Origin: Siccirubricoccus deserti | GTDB lineage: Bacteria; Pseudomonadota; Alphaproteobacteria; Acetobacterales; Acetobacteraceae | Direction: 5' to 3' | Assembly: GCF_014283215.1 (NCBI RefSeq) | Contig: NZ_JACOMF010000014.1 | Coordinates: 59,311 to 123,310 of the forward strand | Length of the DNA stretch: 64,000 bases | Part shown: one piece after another, positions 51,827-59,770 of the stretch | Layout: each line of letters starts with the position of its first letter | Position numbering within the stretch: the stretch's first letter is position 1 | The notes under the pieces: generated by a model | What the model was told of the DNA's origin: nothing | The model's database searches: none | The model's input: the letters and a program-made list of their open reading frames with translations, nothing else | Translations under genes and position numbers: made by a program

Positions 51827-54109
51827 TCAGCCCATGGCGCAGCATTCACTCCAAGCCCGGCGCAGCGCTGCCGCCAGCCCGCGGCCGAAGCGCGGCGCAT
51901 CGACCAGCGGCGAGGCCGCGACCCGCGCCCGCAGCCCCGCCCGTACCGCCGCCAGCGCCGGCAGGTCGCGCGCCCGCGCCACCGCCTGGGCGACATACGC
52001 CTCTGGCGTCGTCGCGACCCAATCCGGAAGGCCGATGTTCGACAAGTGGCTGAGGGCATGGCGGCCGGCAAAGCTGTCACCGGCGAGGCTCACCACCGGC
52101 ACCCCCATCCACAGTGCCTCGCAGACCGTCAGCCCGCCGGTGTAGGGGAAGGGGTCGAGGGCGATGTCGATGCCACCATAGGCGGCCAGCAGCGCCTGAT
52201 GCGGCACCCCGCCGAGCAGCGTCACCCGCTCCGCCGGCAGCCCCGCCGTCGCCATCCGCGCCAGCAGCCCCTCCCGCGCCGAAGCCTCCGAGAGCACAGG
52301 GGTGCGGAGTTCCAGCGTGGCCTCGGGCAGCGCCGCCAGGATGCGGGCCCAGGCCGTCAGCACCGCCGGCGTCACCTTGGCCAGGTTGTTGAAGCAGCCG
52401 AAGCGCACCCCTTTGGCCGCGCCCTGGCCCGCCAGCGCCGGCAGCAGGGTGACCGGTGGCGCGTAGGCCGGCGGGGCGTAGCAGACATAGCCATCCGGCA
52501 GCCGCAGCAGCCGTTCGGAATAGAGATGCTCGAACCCCGCCGGTGTCTCCCAGCGATCGGTCAGCATCCAGTCCACACAGCCGAGGCCGGTGGTGGAGAA
52601 TTGCGCGCCGACCCATTTGATCTGCACCGGCGCCGGGCGGTGCTGCAGCACGAAGAGCCGGCCGCTCTCGCCGTAGCCGCCGAGGTCGATCAGGATGTCG
52701 ATCCGCTCGGCGGCGATCGCCGCCGCGATCTCGGCATCGCTGCGGTGCTGCATCTCATGCCAGCCGGCGCAGCAGGCGCGGAAGCGCGCCGCCAGCATGT
52801 CCTCGCGCGGCTTCAAGGCGAAGGCATGCAGCGAGAACTCCGCCGCCGGCAGCGCCTCCAGCCCCGCCACCGTCAGCCAGCCGACCGGGTGGCGGCCGAG
52901 TCCGCCAGAGAGCAACCCGACCCGCAGCCGACGCCCGGCCTCGCGCGGCCGGTGCACGGCGGGCGCGGCGGGGCCGAGCTTCGCCGCGATCGCCCGACCA
53001 CAGTCGCGCAGTGCAAGCGCATGGCCCCGCTCCGGGTGGTAGGGCAGCACGGCGATGCGGTTGACCAGCGCCAGCACGCCGCCCGCGGGCACCGCGGCAT
53101 CGGCCGACTCCAAGGCCTCCGCCTGCCGCCCGACCGCGTTCAGCGCCAGGGCGCGGTTCATCATCAGGGTCGGCTGTGGGCCGAATTCCACCATCGCCTG
53201 GTCCAGCACCTCCAGCATTGCGGCGCTGCGGCCATTGCGCCACAGCATGGTCGCCAGCCGGTTGCGCAGGTCGAGGTCGGTCGGGCGGGCGGTGATGGCG
53301 GCGCGCAGCAGCGGCTCCGCCTCCGCCCGTCGTCCGGCCTCGTCCAGCGCCAAGCCAAGCAGGGCGAGGACTTCCGGTTGCTCCGGCGCAAGCAGCGCCG
53401 CCGCCTGCCATTCGGCGAGCGCTGCGGCCGGCTGGCCGGCGGCGGCGTGCAGCCGGGCCGCGGCCAGGGCCCAGCCCGCGGCGAAGGGATCCTCCGCCGC
53501 CCGCGCCGCCACCACCGCCAGGGCGGCGGTGGGGTCGAGCCTTGCCAGCAGCGCCTCGGCATAGAGCTTCGCCGCGGCAGGATGCGCCGGGCGCTGCGCC
53601 AGCACCGCGGCGGCGCCGGCGGCGGCGGCCTCGGCCTCGCCGCGCAGCAGGGCAAGCCGGGCGGCGGCGAGTTCGAGTTCCGGCTCTTCCGGGTCAGCGG
53701 CGCGGGCGCGGGCGACCAGATCGGCGGCTTGCGCCAGGTGGCCGGCGGCTTCCGCCAGCGCGGCGAGTGCCGCGAGGGCGGTGACATGGTGCGGGGCACG
53801 GTCCAGCGCGGCAAGGAACAGCGCCTCCGCCCTGCCCGCCTCGCCGCGCACCCCCGCGATGGTGCCGAGGCGGAAGTACGGCTCCGGGTGGTCGGGCAGC
53901 GCCGCGGCGGCACGGGTGAGCGCCGCCTCGGCCTGGCTCAGCCGGCCGAGTTGCATCAGCGCCAGGCCGAGGTTCAGCGCGGCAAAGCCGCCGCCCTCCC
54001 CGGCCCGCTCGGCGGCCTGCAGCAGCGGCAGGGCGGCATCCGGGGTGCCCTGCGCCAGGGCCGCGATCCCCGCGCGGTAGCCGGCATCGGCCTCAGTGAC
54101 CGGTGGCAC
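51827..54109 (-). CDS. TPR-OGT (SPINDLY-type) glycosyltransferase, probable flagellin O-glycosyltransferase
   Basis: A 760-residue protein. About 10 TPR-like helical pairs (residues 1-350) are followed by a C-terminal GT41 O-GlcNAc transferase-like domain. That domain shows RLRVGLLSGGLGRHPVGWLT, then IDILIDLGGYGESGRLFVLQ and HRPAPVQIKWVGAQFSTTGL. Further on are FGCFNNLAKVTPAVLTAWAR and DIALDPFPYTGGLTVCEALW, followed by MGVPVVSLAGDSFAGRH. GTG 54109 is chosen, with a 17-bp overlap with the TPR-methyltransferase; ATG 54130 is also possible. Next to flagellin, it probably glycosylates the filament protein. Confidence 0.85.
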   Translation of the reverse strand: MPPVTEADAGYRAGIAALAQGTPDAALPLLQAAERAGEGGGFAALNLGLALMQLGRLSQAEAALTRAAAALPDHPEPYFRLGTIAGVRGEAGRAEALFLAALDRAPHHVTALAALAALAEAAGHLAQAADLVARARAADPEEPELELAAARLALLRGEAEAAAAGAAAVLAQRPAHPAAAKLYAEALLARLDPTAALAVVAARAAEDPFAAGWALAAARLHAAAGQPAAALAEWQAAALLAPEQPEVLALLGLALDEAGRRAEAEPLLRAAITARPTDLDLRNRLATMLWRNGRSAAMLEVLDQAMVEFGPQPTLMMNRALALNAVGRQAEALESADAAVPAGGVLALVNRIAVLPYHPERGHALALRDCGRAIAAKLGPAAPAVHRPREAGRRLRVGLLSGGLGRHPVGWLTVAGLEALPAAEFSLHAFALKPREDMLAARFRACCAGWHEMQHRSDAEIAAAIAAERIDILIDLGGYGESGRLFVLQHRPAPVQIKWVGAQFSTTGLGCVDWMLTDRWETPAGFEHLYSERLLRLPDGYVCYAPPAYAPPVTLLPALAGQGAAKGVRFGCFNNLAKVTPAVLTAWARILAALPEATLELRTPVLSEASAREGLLARMATAGLPAERVTLLGGVPHQALLAAYGGIDIALDPFPYTGGLTVCEALWMGVPVVSLAGDSFAGRHALSHLSNIGLPDWVATTPEAYVAQAVARARDLPALAAVRAGLRARVAASPLVDAPRFGRGLAAALRRAWSECCAMG

Positions 54110-55601
54110 GGGCGACCACCAGCAAACCATCGACCACGCCATTGGCCTCCTGCCGCAGCACCTCCTCCCGGCATTCGAGGCTTTGCAGCCCGGCCGCCGC
54201 CAGGCAGCCCGCGACGTAATCGGCGGCATGGCGGAAGCGCCCGCGCGGGCCGAGTTGCCAGCCCTCCCCCGGCGCCGCGCGCTCCAGGCTGAACAGCAGC
54301 AGCCCGCCCTGCCTGAGCCGGGAACGGCAGCGCTCCAGCAGAAGCTCCAGCCGGCCGAAGTAGCAGAACACGTCGGCGGCGGTGATCAGCGCCTGCGGCG
54401 GCATCGGCCCAAGCAATGCGGCTGAGGCCTCGGCCTGGTGCAGGGTGGTGTAGATGCCCTTGGCGGCGGCCTGCTCCAGCATCGGCCGCGACAGATCGAC
54501 CCCGACCAGCGGCCCGCCGATCAAGTCGGAGAGGGCGGCGCCGACCAGGCCGGTGCCGCAGCCGAGGTCGAGCACCGGGCCGAGCTTGGCGGCGCCCCCG
54601 GCCACCTCCGGCAACAGCCGTTCCACGGCCTGGCGCATCAGCCCCGGCACCCGGTAGCCCAGGCTGATGAGCGAGGCCTCGAAGCGCGGCGCATAGCCGT
54701 CGAAGACGGTGCGCACATAGGCATCGGCGGCGCGGTCCGGCATGTCAGCCGGGCTGCCGGCCAGGGCGGCGGCGAGATGGCCGAGATAGGCGTTGCGCGG
54801 CGCCAGCCGGGCGGCGGCGGTGAAATGCTGCGCCGCCCCCTCGGTATCGGCCTCGCCGATCAGCACATGGGCCAGCACGCTGTGCAGCCCGGCCTCCACC
54901 ACGCCGCGGCCGAGAGCGGCGCGGACCAACGCCGCCGCGCCGGCCGGATCACCTGCCAGCAGCCGGTTCTGCGCCTGCAGCGCCACCACCCCCGGCAGGT
55001 CCGGGTGGCCGGCGGCGCAATGCGCCAGCAACTCCGCCGCCGCTTCATGCCGCTGCGCCAGCATGAAGGCCTGGCCGAGCCGCAGTTGGCGCTGCGGGTC
55101 CTCGGGCGCGGCACGGAAGGCCTCGCCAAGGAACCAGATCGCCTCGTCGAAGCGCTGCTGCTCAAGCAGCGCGGCGCCGAGCACCTGCTTGGCGCCGGCG
55201 TCGCCCGGCACCGCCATCACCGCCGCGGCGGCGTCATCGATCGCCGGGTCGAGGCTGCCGGCAGCCTGCCGTGCCCGGGCGCGCAGCAGCAGCGCGACGG
55301 CCGCTGCCGGCGGGACCACCACGGCGGGCGCCGGCCCGGCGAGCCGCTCTAGCGCCGCCGTCGCCGCTGCCTCCGCGGCATCGGGCCTGCCGAGGCCGAG
55401 CAGCGCCTCGGCCCGCAGCAGCAGCGCCGCCGTATCGCCGCCAGGCAGACGGACCAATCGGTCGAGGATCGGCAAGGCTTCCCCTGGCCTGCCCTGGCGC
55501 AGCAGCAGCCGGGCGCGGTCGAGCAGGCGGGTGGCCAGCGCCGGGGCCGCGGCGGGAACAGCGCGGGAAGCGGCGGGCATGGCAGCCGGGCGGTCGGACA
55601 T
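54093..55601 (-). CDS. TPR-repeat SAM-dependent methyltransferase
   Basis: A 502-residue protein. The first half (about 20-290) is TPR-like, with repeated G-AL-LD, RFDEAIWFLGEAFRAAPEDP and similar units. The C-terminal methyltransferase (about 295-500) begins RTVFDGYAPRFEASLISLGY and has motif I VLDLGCGTGLVGAAL and motif II DVFCYFGRLE. TPR-methyltransferases of this layout occur with flagellin or glycan modification genes. It overlaps the glycosyltransferase gene by 17 bp and follows flaF by 17 bp. Confidence 0.85.
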   Translation of the reverse strand: MSDRPAAMPAASRAVPAAAPALATRLLDRARLLLRQGRPGEALPILDRLVRLPGGDTAALLLRAEALLGLGRPDAAEAAATAALERLAGPAPAVVVPPAAAVALLLRARARQAAGSLDPAIDDAAAAVMAVPGDAGAKQVLGAALLEQQRFDEAIWFLGEAFRAAPEDPQRQLRLGQAFMLAQRHEAAAELLAHCAAGHPDLPGVVALQAQNRLLAGDPAGAAALVRAALGRGVVEAGLHSVLAHVLIGEADTEGAAQHFTAAARLAPRNAYLGHLAAALAGSPADMPDRAADAYVRTVFDGYAPRFEASLISLGYRVPGLMRQAVERLLPEVAGGAAKLGPVLDLGCGTGLVGAALSDLIGGPLVGVDLSRPMLEQAAAKGIYTTLHQAEASAALLGPMPPQALITAADVFCYFGRLELLLERCRSRLRQGGLLLFSLERAAPGEGWQLGPRGRFRHAADYVAGCLAAAGLQSLECREEVLRQEANGVVDGLLVVARATGH

Positions 55602-55618
55602 CGCGGCGGGGTTCCCGG

Positions 55619-55999
55619 TCAGCGCCAGAGGGCGGTGGCGAAATGCTCGTTCATGTCCTGGACGAAGCCGAAATCCGGCTCCGGCTGCTCACATTCGCGG
55701 ATCACCGCGAGGGCCACGCCGGCGATCTGCGCCCGCAGCGCAACCGGCAAGCCATTGGCCGGGTCGAGCACCGCGCCATGCACGGCGCTCCAAAGCCGGC
55801 GGTTGTCCACCGCGGCACGGGCGCGGGCGAGCGGGCTGCCGCTCTCAAGCTCGCGGATGCTGCGGTTGGCACGGGCGAAGACCTCGGCCTCCATCTGCTT
55901 CGACGACAGGCGGCGGCGATAGGCCGCAGCACCTGCGGAGGCGGGCTGGGAGGGGGCGACGGCGCGGTCGGGAAAAGGGGTCTCGGTGGTCATGCGCAT
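55619..55999 (-). CDS. flaF: Flagellar biosynthesis regulator FlaF
   Basis: A 126-residue FlaF-family protein. The conserved AAYRRRLSSKQMEAEVFARA, then RELESGSPLA and NRRLWSAVHGAVLDPANGLP segments are present. FlaF couples flagellin production and export in alphaproteobacteria, often opposing FlbT. flbT is not found beside it here. ATG 55999 with AGGAAGGA upstream is used; ATG 55993 is close behind. It lies between flagellin and the TPR-methyltransferase. Confidence 0.85.
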   Translation of the reverse strand: MRMTTETPFPDRAVAPSQPASAGAAAYRRRLSSKQMEAEVFARANRSIRELESGSPLARARAAVDNRRLWSAVHGAVLDPANGLPVALRAQIAGVALAVIRECEQPEPDFGFVQDMNEHFATALWR

Positions 56000-56143
56000 C
56001 GGTCCTTCCTGGAGGGGACTTCAGCCGGGCGGTCGGACCGCAATGCCGGGTGAAGGCACCGGCCGGCATCCTGCCGACCTCGCCTGACGCCGCTGCCGGG
56101 CCATTGGGCCACCCCATGGGGCGACCGGCGCGCAGCCATGGGC

Positions 56144-56974
56144 CTAGCGGAACAGGCTGAGCAGGGTCTGCGGCGCCTGGTTGGCGATGCCGAGTGCCTG
56201 GGTGCCAAGCTGCTGGCGGATCTGCAGCGACTGCAGCCGGGCCGATTCCTTCGCCAGATCGGCATCGACGAGGGCGCCGAGACCGCCTTCCTGGGCATCG
56301 ATCTTCGCCTTGTTGTAGTTGATCTGGCTGTCGATGTAGTTCGAGTAGCTGCCGAAGCTGTTGAGCTGCGTCAGCGTGGTGGCGATGGCGGTGTTCAGCG
56401 CGCCGGTCGCCGTCAGCGCCGCCGCGGCGCTGCCCGCGGTGTAGCTGTTGAAGCCGGAGACCGCGTCGAACACGCTGGTCAGCCCGTTGAAGCCGGTGAT
56501 GGTGTAGCGATCGCCATCGGCGTTGGTGACGATATCGACCGAGGTGCTGGTGCCGTCGGTGATGTTCTTGCCGTTGTAGCTGGCGTCGTTGATGAACGCC
56601 TTGATGTTGTTGGTGATCTCCTTGACGGCGGTCTGGTACTGGGTGCGCTGGTCGTCGGTCAGTGTGCCATCCGCCAGCTTCACCGTCAGGGTCTTCAGCT
56701 TGGACAGCGCGTTGGAGACATTCTCGAGGCTGGCGTTGGCGACGTCGAGCAGTCCTTTCGCGCCGCCCAGTTGCTCATTCGCCGATGTCGTTGCTGCGAT
56801 GTCGCCGCGGACGCGCTCGGCGACGGCGAAGGCGGCGCCGTCATCCTTCGCATCCGCCACGCGATAACCGGTGGAGATGCGTTTCTGGGTGGCTTCCAGT
56901 TCCGTGGTGGTGCGGTTCAGCGATTGCAGCGCCACCCGGGCGCCGATGTTGGTGTTCACCGAGTTCAAAGGCAT
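56144..56974 (-). CDS. Flagellin
   Basis: A 276-residue flagellin. The N-terminal coiled coil (NSVNTNIGARVALQSLNRTT, then ELEATQKRISTGYRVADAKD) and the C-terminal helix (LQSLQIRQQLGTQALGIANQ) form the D0/D1 core. The short central region (about 140-200) is rich in serine, threonine and asparagine, which are plausible O-glycosylation sites for the neighbouring TPR-OGT enzyme. A GGAGGA Shine-Dalgarno precedes ATG 56974, and the leader contains two perfect hairpins. Confidence 0.96.
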   Translation of the reverse strand: MPLNSVNTNIGARVALQSLNRTTTELEATQKRISTGYRVADAKDDGAAFAVAERVRGDIAATTSANEQLGGAKGLLDVANASLENVSNALSKLKTLTVKLADGTLTDDQRTQYQTAVKEITNNIKAFINDASYNGKNITDGTSTSVDIVTNADGDRYTITGFNGLTSVFDAVSGFNSYTAGSAAAALTATGALNTAIATTLTQLNSFGSYSNYIDSQINYNKAKIDAQEGGLGALVDADLAKESARLQSLQIRQQLGTQALGIANQAPQTLLSLFR

Positions 56975-56995
56975 TCGGGTTTTCCTCCGATCCCC

Positions 56996-57033
56996 GGTCC
57001 CGGATCGTCCGGGACCCCGGCCAGTTTGGCCGG
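56996..57033 (-). promoter_or_regulatory. Two perfect hairpins in the flagellin leader
   Basis: Inverted repeats at 56996-57016 (9-bp arms, 3-base loop) and 57017-57033 (7-bp arms, 3-base loop) abut each other, 22-59 bp upstream of the flagellin start. They could end the upstream esterase transcript or form the flagellin mRNA leader. FlaF/FlbT-type control acts on flagellin mRNA leaders in related bacteria, so an RNA role is plausible. Confidence 0.5.
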
Positions 57034-57078
57034 TCGGGATGAAGGTCGGGTTAATCCGGAATCCCGCTTACCTGCCGC

Positions 57079-59100
57079 TCAGAAGAAGACCATGTCGCTG
57101 CCGTTGAGGCCGCCCACCCCGGCCAGGAACACGCTGTGGCCGGCAGCATCGAAGGTGACGAGGGTGCCGGCCACGCCGTCCTGGGTCGCCGCGGTGATCG
57201 CCAGCGCGCCGGCGGGGATACCGGCGAAGGTCAGCCAATCCTCGCCCCGGGTGAAATCGGCGATCGTGCTGTTGCCGGAGCCGGGCACGAAGACGTAGCT
57301 GTCGCCGCCGTCGCCGCCGGAGAAGCTGCCGCCGCCGCTGCCGATGAGGAAGGCGTCGCCGCCGCCGCCGCCATTCGCCGTCGCCAGCGCATCTCCGGTG
57401 AAGGCAACGAGCTTCGCCAGTCCGGTGACGTTGACCAGATCCCGGCCACCGCCGAGATGCACCTCGGCGACGGAATAGCGGCCATCGTAATCCGGATCAT
57501 AGAGCCCGCCATTGTCGAAGCGGTTGCCGTCGGCGAGTTGGCTCAATCCCACCGCCGTCACCTCCACCCGGTCGTTGCCGGCGCCGGTGTTGACCACCAG
57601 CGTGGCGCCATGGCCGGGGGCGTTGCTGTGGGCCACCCAGACCAGCCCGTCATTGCCATTGCCGAGGGTCACCGTGCCGCCGCGGGCGCCGACCAGCAGC
57701 AGGTCCAGCGGATTGCCGCCGGCGGCGCTGAGGTCGAGGTTGGCGTTGGGGATGTTATCGACCGCCAGGATGCCCGACCAGTTGGCGTTCCAGGCGGCGG
57801 GCGCCAGCGCCATGGTGTCGACGCCGGCCCAGACGGTCTTGGCGCCATAGGTCTGGTAGGTGGTACCTGCGTAGTCATGGCTGCCGGTCCAGACCAGCCC
57901 GGCTTGGTCCCAGGCCGCGCCGGGCATGCCGAAGATCGCCGCCGGCATGGCGCCGCCGCCGGCGGTCGGCAGCGCCGGGGCCGCCGCAGCGCCGAGGCCG
58001 CCGACCGCCAGCCCGTGCGCAGCCACCCAGATCGGCATCCCGTGTTCGTCGTAGACCGCATTGCCGCGGCCGCTGTCGTCCGCCCCGGCCAGCCTTCCGT
58101 TGCCCCAGCCGTAGTACAGCCGGCCGCCCGCCGGCAGCGCTTCGGCGAAATCGAGCACCAGCGTATTCGCCCCGGTCAGGGTCGCCCTGGTGGCATCCAC
58201 CGCGGTGGACGGGCCGCCGGCACCGATGACGGTCCAGCCGACACCGCGTGCCGCATCGGGATCCAGCGCCTGCAGCGCGCTGGCGGCATCGAAGGCGACG
58301 GTCAGCGCCAGCTGGTTCGTCCCGACCGCATTGGCCTGTATCACCTGCGGTCCGATGTCGTCCACCTGACCACCGGCCTGCGCCACCGGCGACCCTGGCT
58401 TGGCGTATTGCGCCCATTGTTGGGCCAGCGCGAGCGCCAGCCGCTCCCCGGTCTGCAGGCCATCGGCGTTCGACATGTGGGAGCCGCCGTATTCCTGGGT
58501 GGCGGCGTTTCCGTCCCAGTTATCGAAGCTCATGTCGGTATCGAGGGCGCGGGCGGCGATATGGGCGTTGAAGCCGGGGTCGGCCGCCAGTTCCTCCATG
58601 CCGATGCGGATCGCCTGGTGGCCGGTGCCGGTGCCTTGGTCGTAAGGGATGGCGCTGACGAAGAGGTAGGGCAGCGCGGCCGCCGACTGGCCGAAGGCGG
58701 CGCGGACCAGCGCCGCATCGTAGCGCACCGCGCTCTCCCATTCGGCAGGGGTCAGGTCGCCGAAGCCGCTGTCGTATTCGCTGTGCAGCCAGACCACCGC
58801 GGTCGGCTCGGCCTTCTGCGCCGCCGGCAGGGTGTTGATGTAGTCGAGCAGGCTTTGCTCCAGTTCCGCCACCGTCCAGCCATTGCCCTGCGTCCCGATC
58901 CAATCGGTGAGGAAGGAGGTGCCGCTGAAGACGGTGTTGCCCCCGGAGGAGTCGCTGGCGAATTCCAGCCGCACCGTATCATTGACGCCGTCGAAGCCGA
59001 GCAGTTGTTCAACTCGGTTGATCATTGCATCGGCACCACCGTTGATCGCGCCGAGCAGGAAGGCGTTGGACTGGCCACGTAGCAGGACATTCAGATTCAT
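57079..59100 (-). CDS. Secreted SGNH-like carbohydrate esterase with RTX-like C-terminal domain
   Basis: A 673-residue protein without an N-terminal signal peptide. Residues about 1-235 are SGNH/sialate-O-acetylesterase-like. They have the nucleophile motif GQSN (S11), VVWLHSEYD (about 102-110, resembling W-x-Q-G-E-x-D) and a late histidine, H208 (GGSHMSNADG). About 240-430 are beta-rich domains. The C-terminus is RTX-like (GSGGGSFSGGDGGDSYVFVP, then NSTIADFTRGEDWLTFAGIP), as in type I secreted proteins. No type I exporter genes are in the window. ATG 59100 is chosen so that GQSN is near the N-terminus. Confidence 0.75.
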   Translation of the reverse strand: MNLNVLLRGQSNAFLLGAINGGADAMINRVEQLLGFDGVNDTVRLEFASDSSGGNTVFSGTSFLTDWIGTQGNGWTVAELEQSLLDYINTLPAAQKAEPTAVVWLHSEYDSGFGDLTPAEWESAVRYDAALVRAAFGQSAAALPYLFVSAIPYDQGTGTGHQAIRIGMEELAADPGFNAHIAARALDTDMSFDNWDGNAATQEYGGSHMSNADGLQTGERLALALAQQWAQYAKPGSPVAQAGGQVDDIGPQVIQANAVGTNQLALTVAFDAASALQALDPDAARGVGWTVIGAGGPSTAVDATRATLTGANTLVLDFAEALPAGGRLYYGWGNGRLAGADDSGRGNAVYDEHGMPIWVAAHGLAVGGLGAAAAPALPTAGGGAMPAAIFGMPGAAWDQAGLVWTGSHDYAGTTYQTYGAKTVWAGVDTMALAPAAWNANWSGILAVDNIPNANLDLSAAGGNPLDLLLVGARGGTVTLGNGNDGLVWVAHSNAPGHGATLVVNTGAGNDRVEVTAVGLSQLADGNRFDNGGLYDPDYDGRYSVAEVHLGGGRDLVNVTGLAKLVAFTGDALATANGGGGGDAFLIGSGGGSFSGGDGGDSYVFVPGSGNSTIADFTRGEDWLTFAGIPAGALAITAATQDGVAGTLVTFDAAGHSVFLAGVGGLNGSDMVFF

Positions 59101-59482
59101 CAATTCAGCCTCGCGCAAGGGACGCGATGCTCCGCGACGGTTCGCCGCGCGAAACCCGCACCCGCATGGTGTTCAGATGAGCGCTGCCGCAAGGCTGACC
59201 GTGCCGGTGGGCGGCGAGCGTTTGTAGCCTCACGGGATTCCCCGCGCGACGCGGGCAAAATGATGCGCAGCCGCCGGATATGGCCACACGATTTTACGTG
59301 AGCGATCCAAGGTAGAACGGCAGCGGCAAGCTATCGCTTTCGGAGAATACACAACCGCAACGGCAACCAGCCCGCAACCAGGACGGTGCCTTCGGCACCG
59401 CCTCGGCCGGACCCGCTTGTACGGGTGGCGCGCGCATGAGCCGGTGGGTCGCGCCGCCGCTACGGCCGTGCCGCAGTTCGCC
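59101..59482. other. 382-bp non-coding stretch upstream of the esterase
   Basis: Probably holds the promoter of the esterase gene. A short hairpin (CGGTGCC-TTC-GGCACCG near 59383-59399) is present, with no T-tract. The sequence around 59280-59345 (GGCCACACGATTTTACGTGA) is less GC-rich than its surroundings. No gene recognised. Confidence 0.3.
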
Positions 59483-59683
59483 CTAGCCGAAGATCAGGAA
59501 GGCCAGCTCCGCCAGTCCCCAGAAGCCGGACAGCGAGATAATTCCGGCCAGCGAGGCTTCCTGCACTGGTCCGAGGCCGTGGCTGGTACCGGTGCCGGCG
59601 CTGATCGCGCGCCGTCGCTGCACTCGCAGCGGCGGCATCGGGATGACGAGCTGGGCATGCGCCGAGAGGGTGCGGTTCGACAT
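59483..59683 (-). CDS. Small predicted membrane protein downstream of a LexA box (possible SOS-induced protein)
   Basis: A 66-residue frame from ATG 59683 to TAG 59483-59485. The N-terminal 45 residues are polar and basic. The last 22 or so are hydrophobic (LAGIISLSGFWGLAELAFLI), a plausible C-terminal TM helix containing a tryptophan. A LexA box and a sigma-70-like promoter lie directly upstream, with the predicted start site at or next to the ATG (leaderless). Small SOS-induced membrane proteins such as Caulobacter SidA block cell division; the analogy rests on context and layout, not homology. Other frames here show no such signature. Confidence 0.5.
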   Translation of the reverse strand: MSNRTLSAHAQLVIPMPPLRVQRRRAISAGTGTSHGLGPVQEASLAGIISLSGFWGLAELAFLIFG

Positions 59684-59689
59684 GCGTCG

Positions 59690-59718
59690 ATAAGAACAAA
59701 CACAGAACTCAGATGCAA
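59690..59718 (-). promoter_or_regulatory. Candidate promoter of the small membrane-protein ORF
   Basis: On the minus strand TTGCAT (plus 59713-59718) is followed after 17 bases by TCTTAT (plus 59690-59695). The ATG begins 6 bases further on, so transcription would start at about the start codon, giving a leaderless mRNA. The surrounding 60 bp are distinctly AT-richer than the window average. Confidence 0.5.
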
Positions 59719-59726
59719 GAGTTAAT

Positions 59727-59741
59727 GTTCAGTTTCTGTTC
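59727..59741 (+). promoter_or_regulatory. LexA-binding SOS box upstream of the small membrane-protein ORF
   Basis: GTTCAGTTTCTGTTC is an exact GTTC-N7-GTTC site, the known alphaproteobacterial LexA motif and the same class as the uvrA box. It lies 8 bp upstream of the candidate -35 and 29 bp past the end of the dehydrogenase gene. Confidence 0.65.
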
Positions 59742-59770
59742 ACACATCCTCGGCCGCTGCCACATGGCCG

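Noticed and set aside
51473..54292. 939-codon plus-strand frame opposite the TPR-OGT gene
   Set aside because: Very long, but composed of Arg, Gln, His and Gly typical of antisense of GC-rich genes; the minus strand carries clear OGT and TPR motifs.
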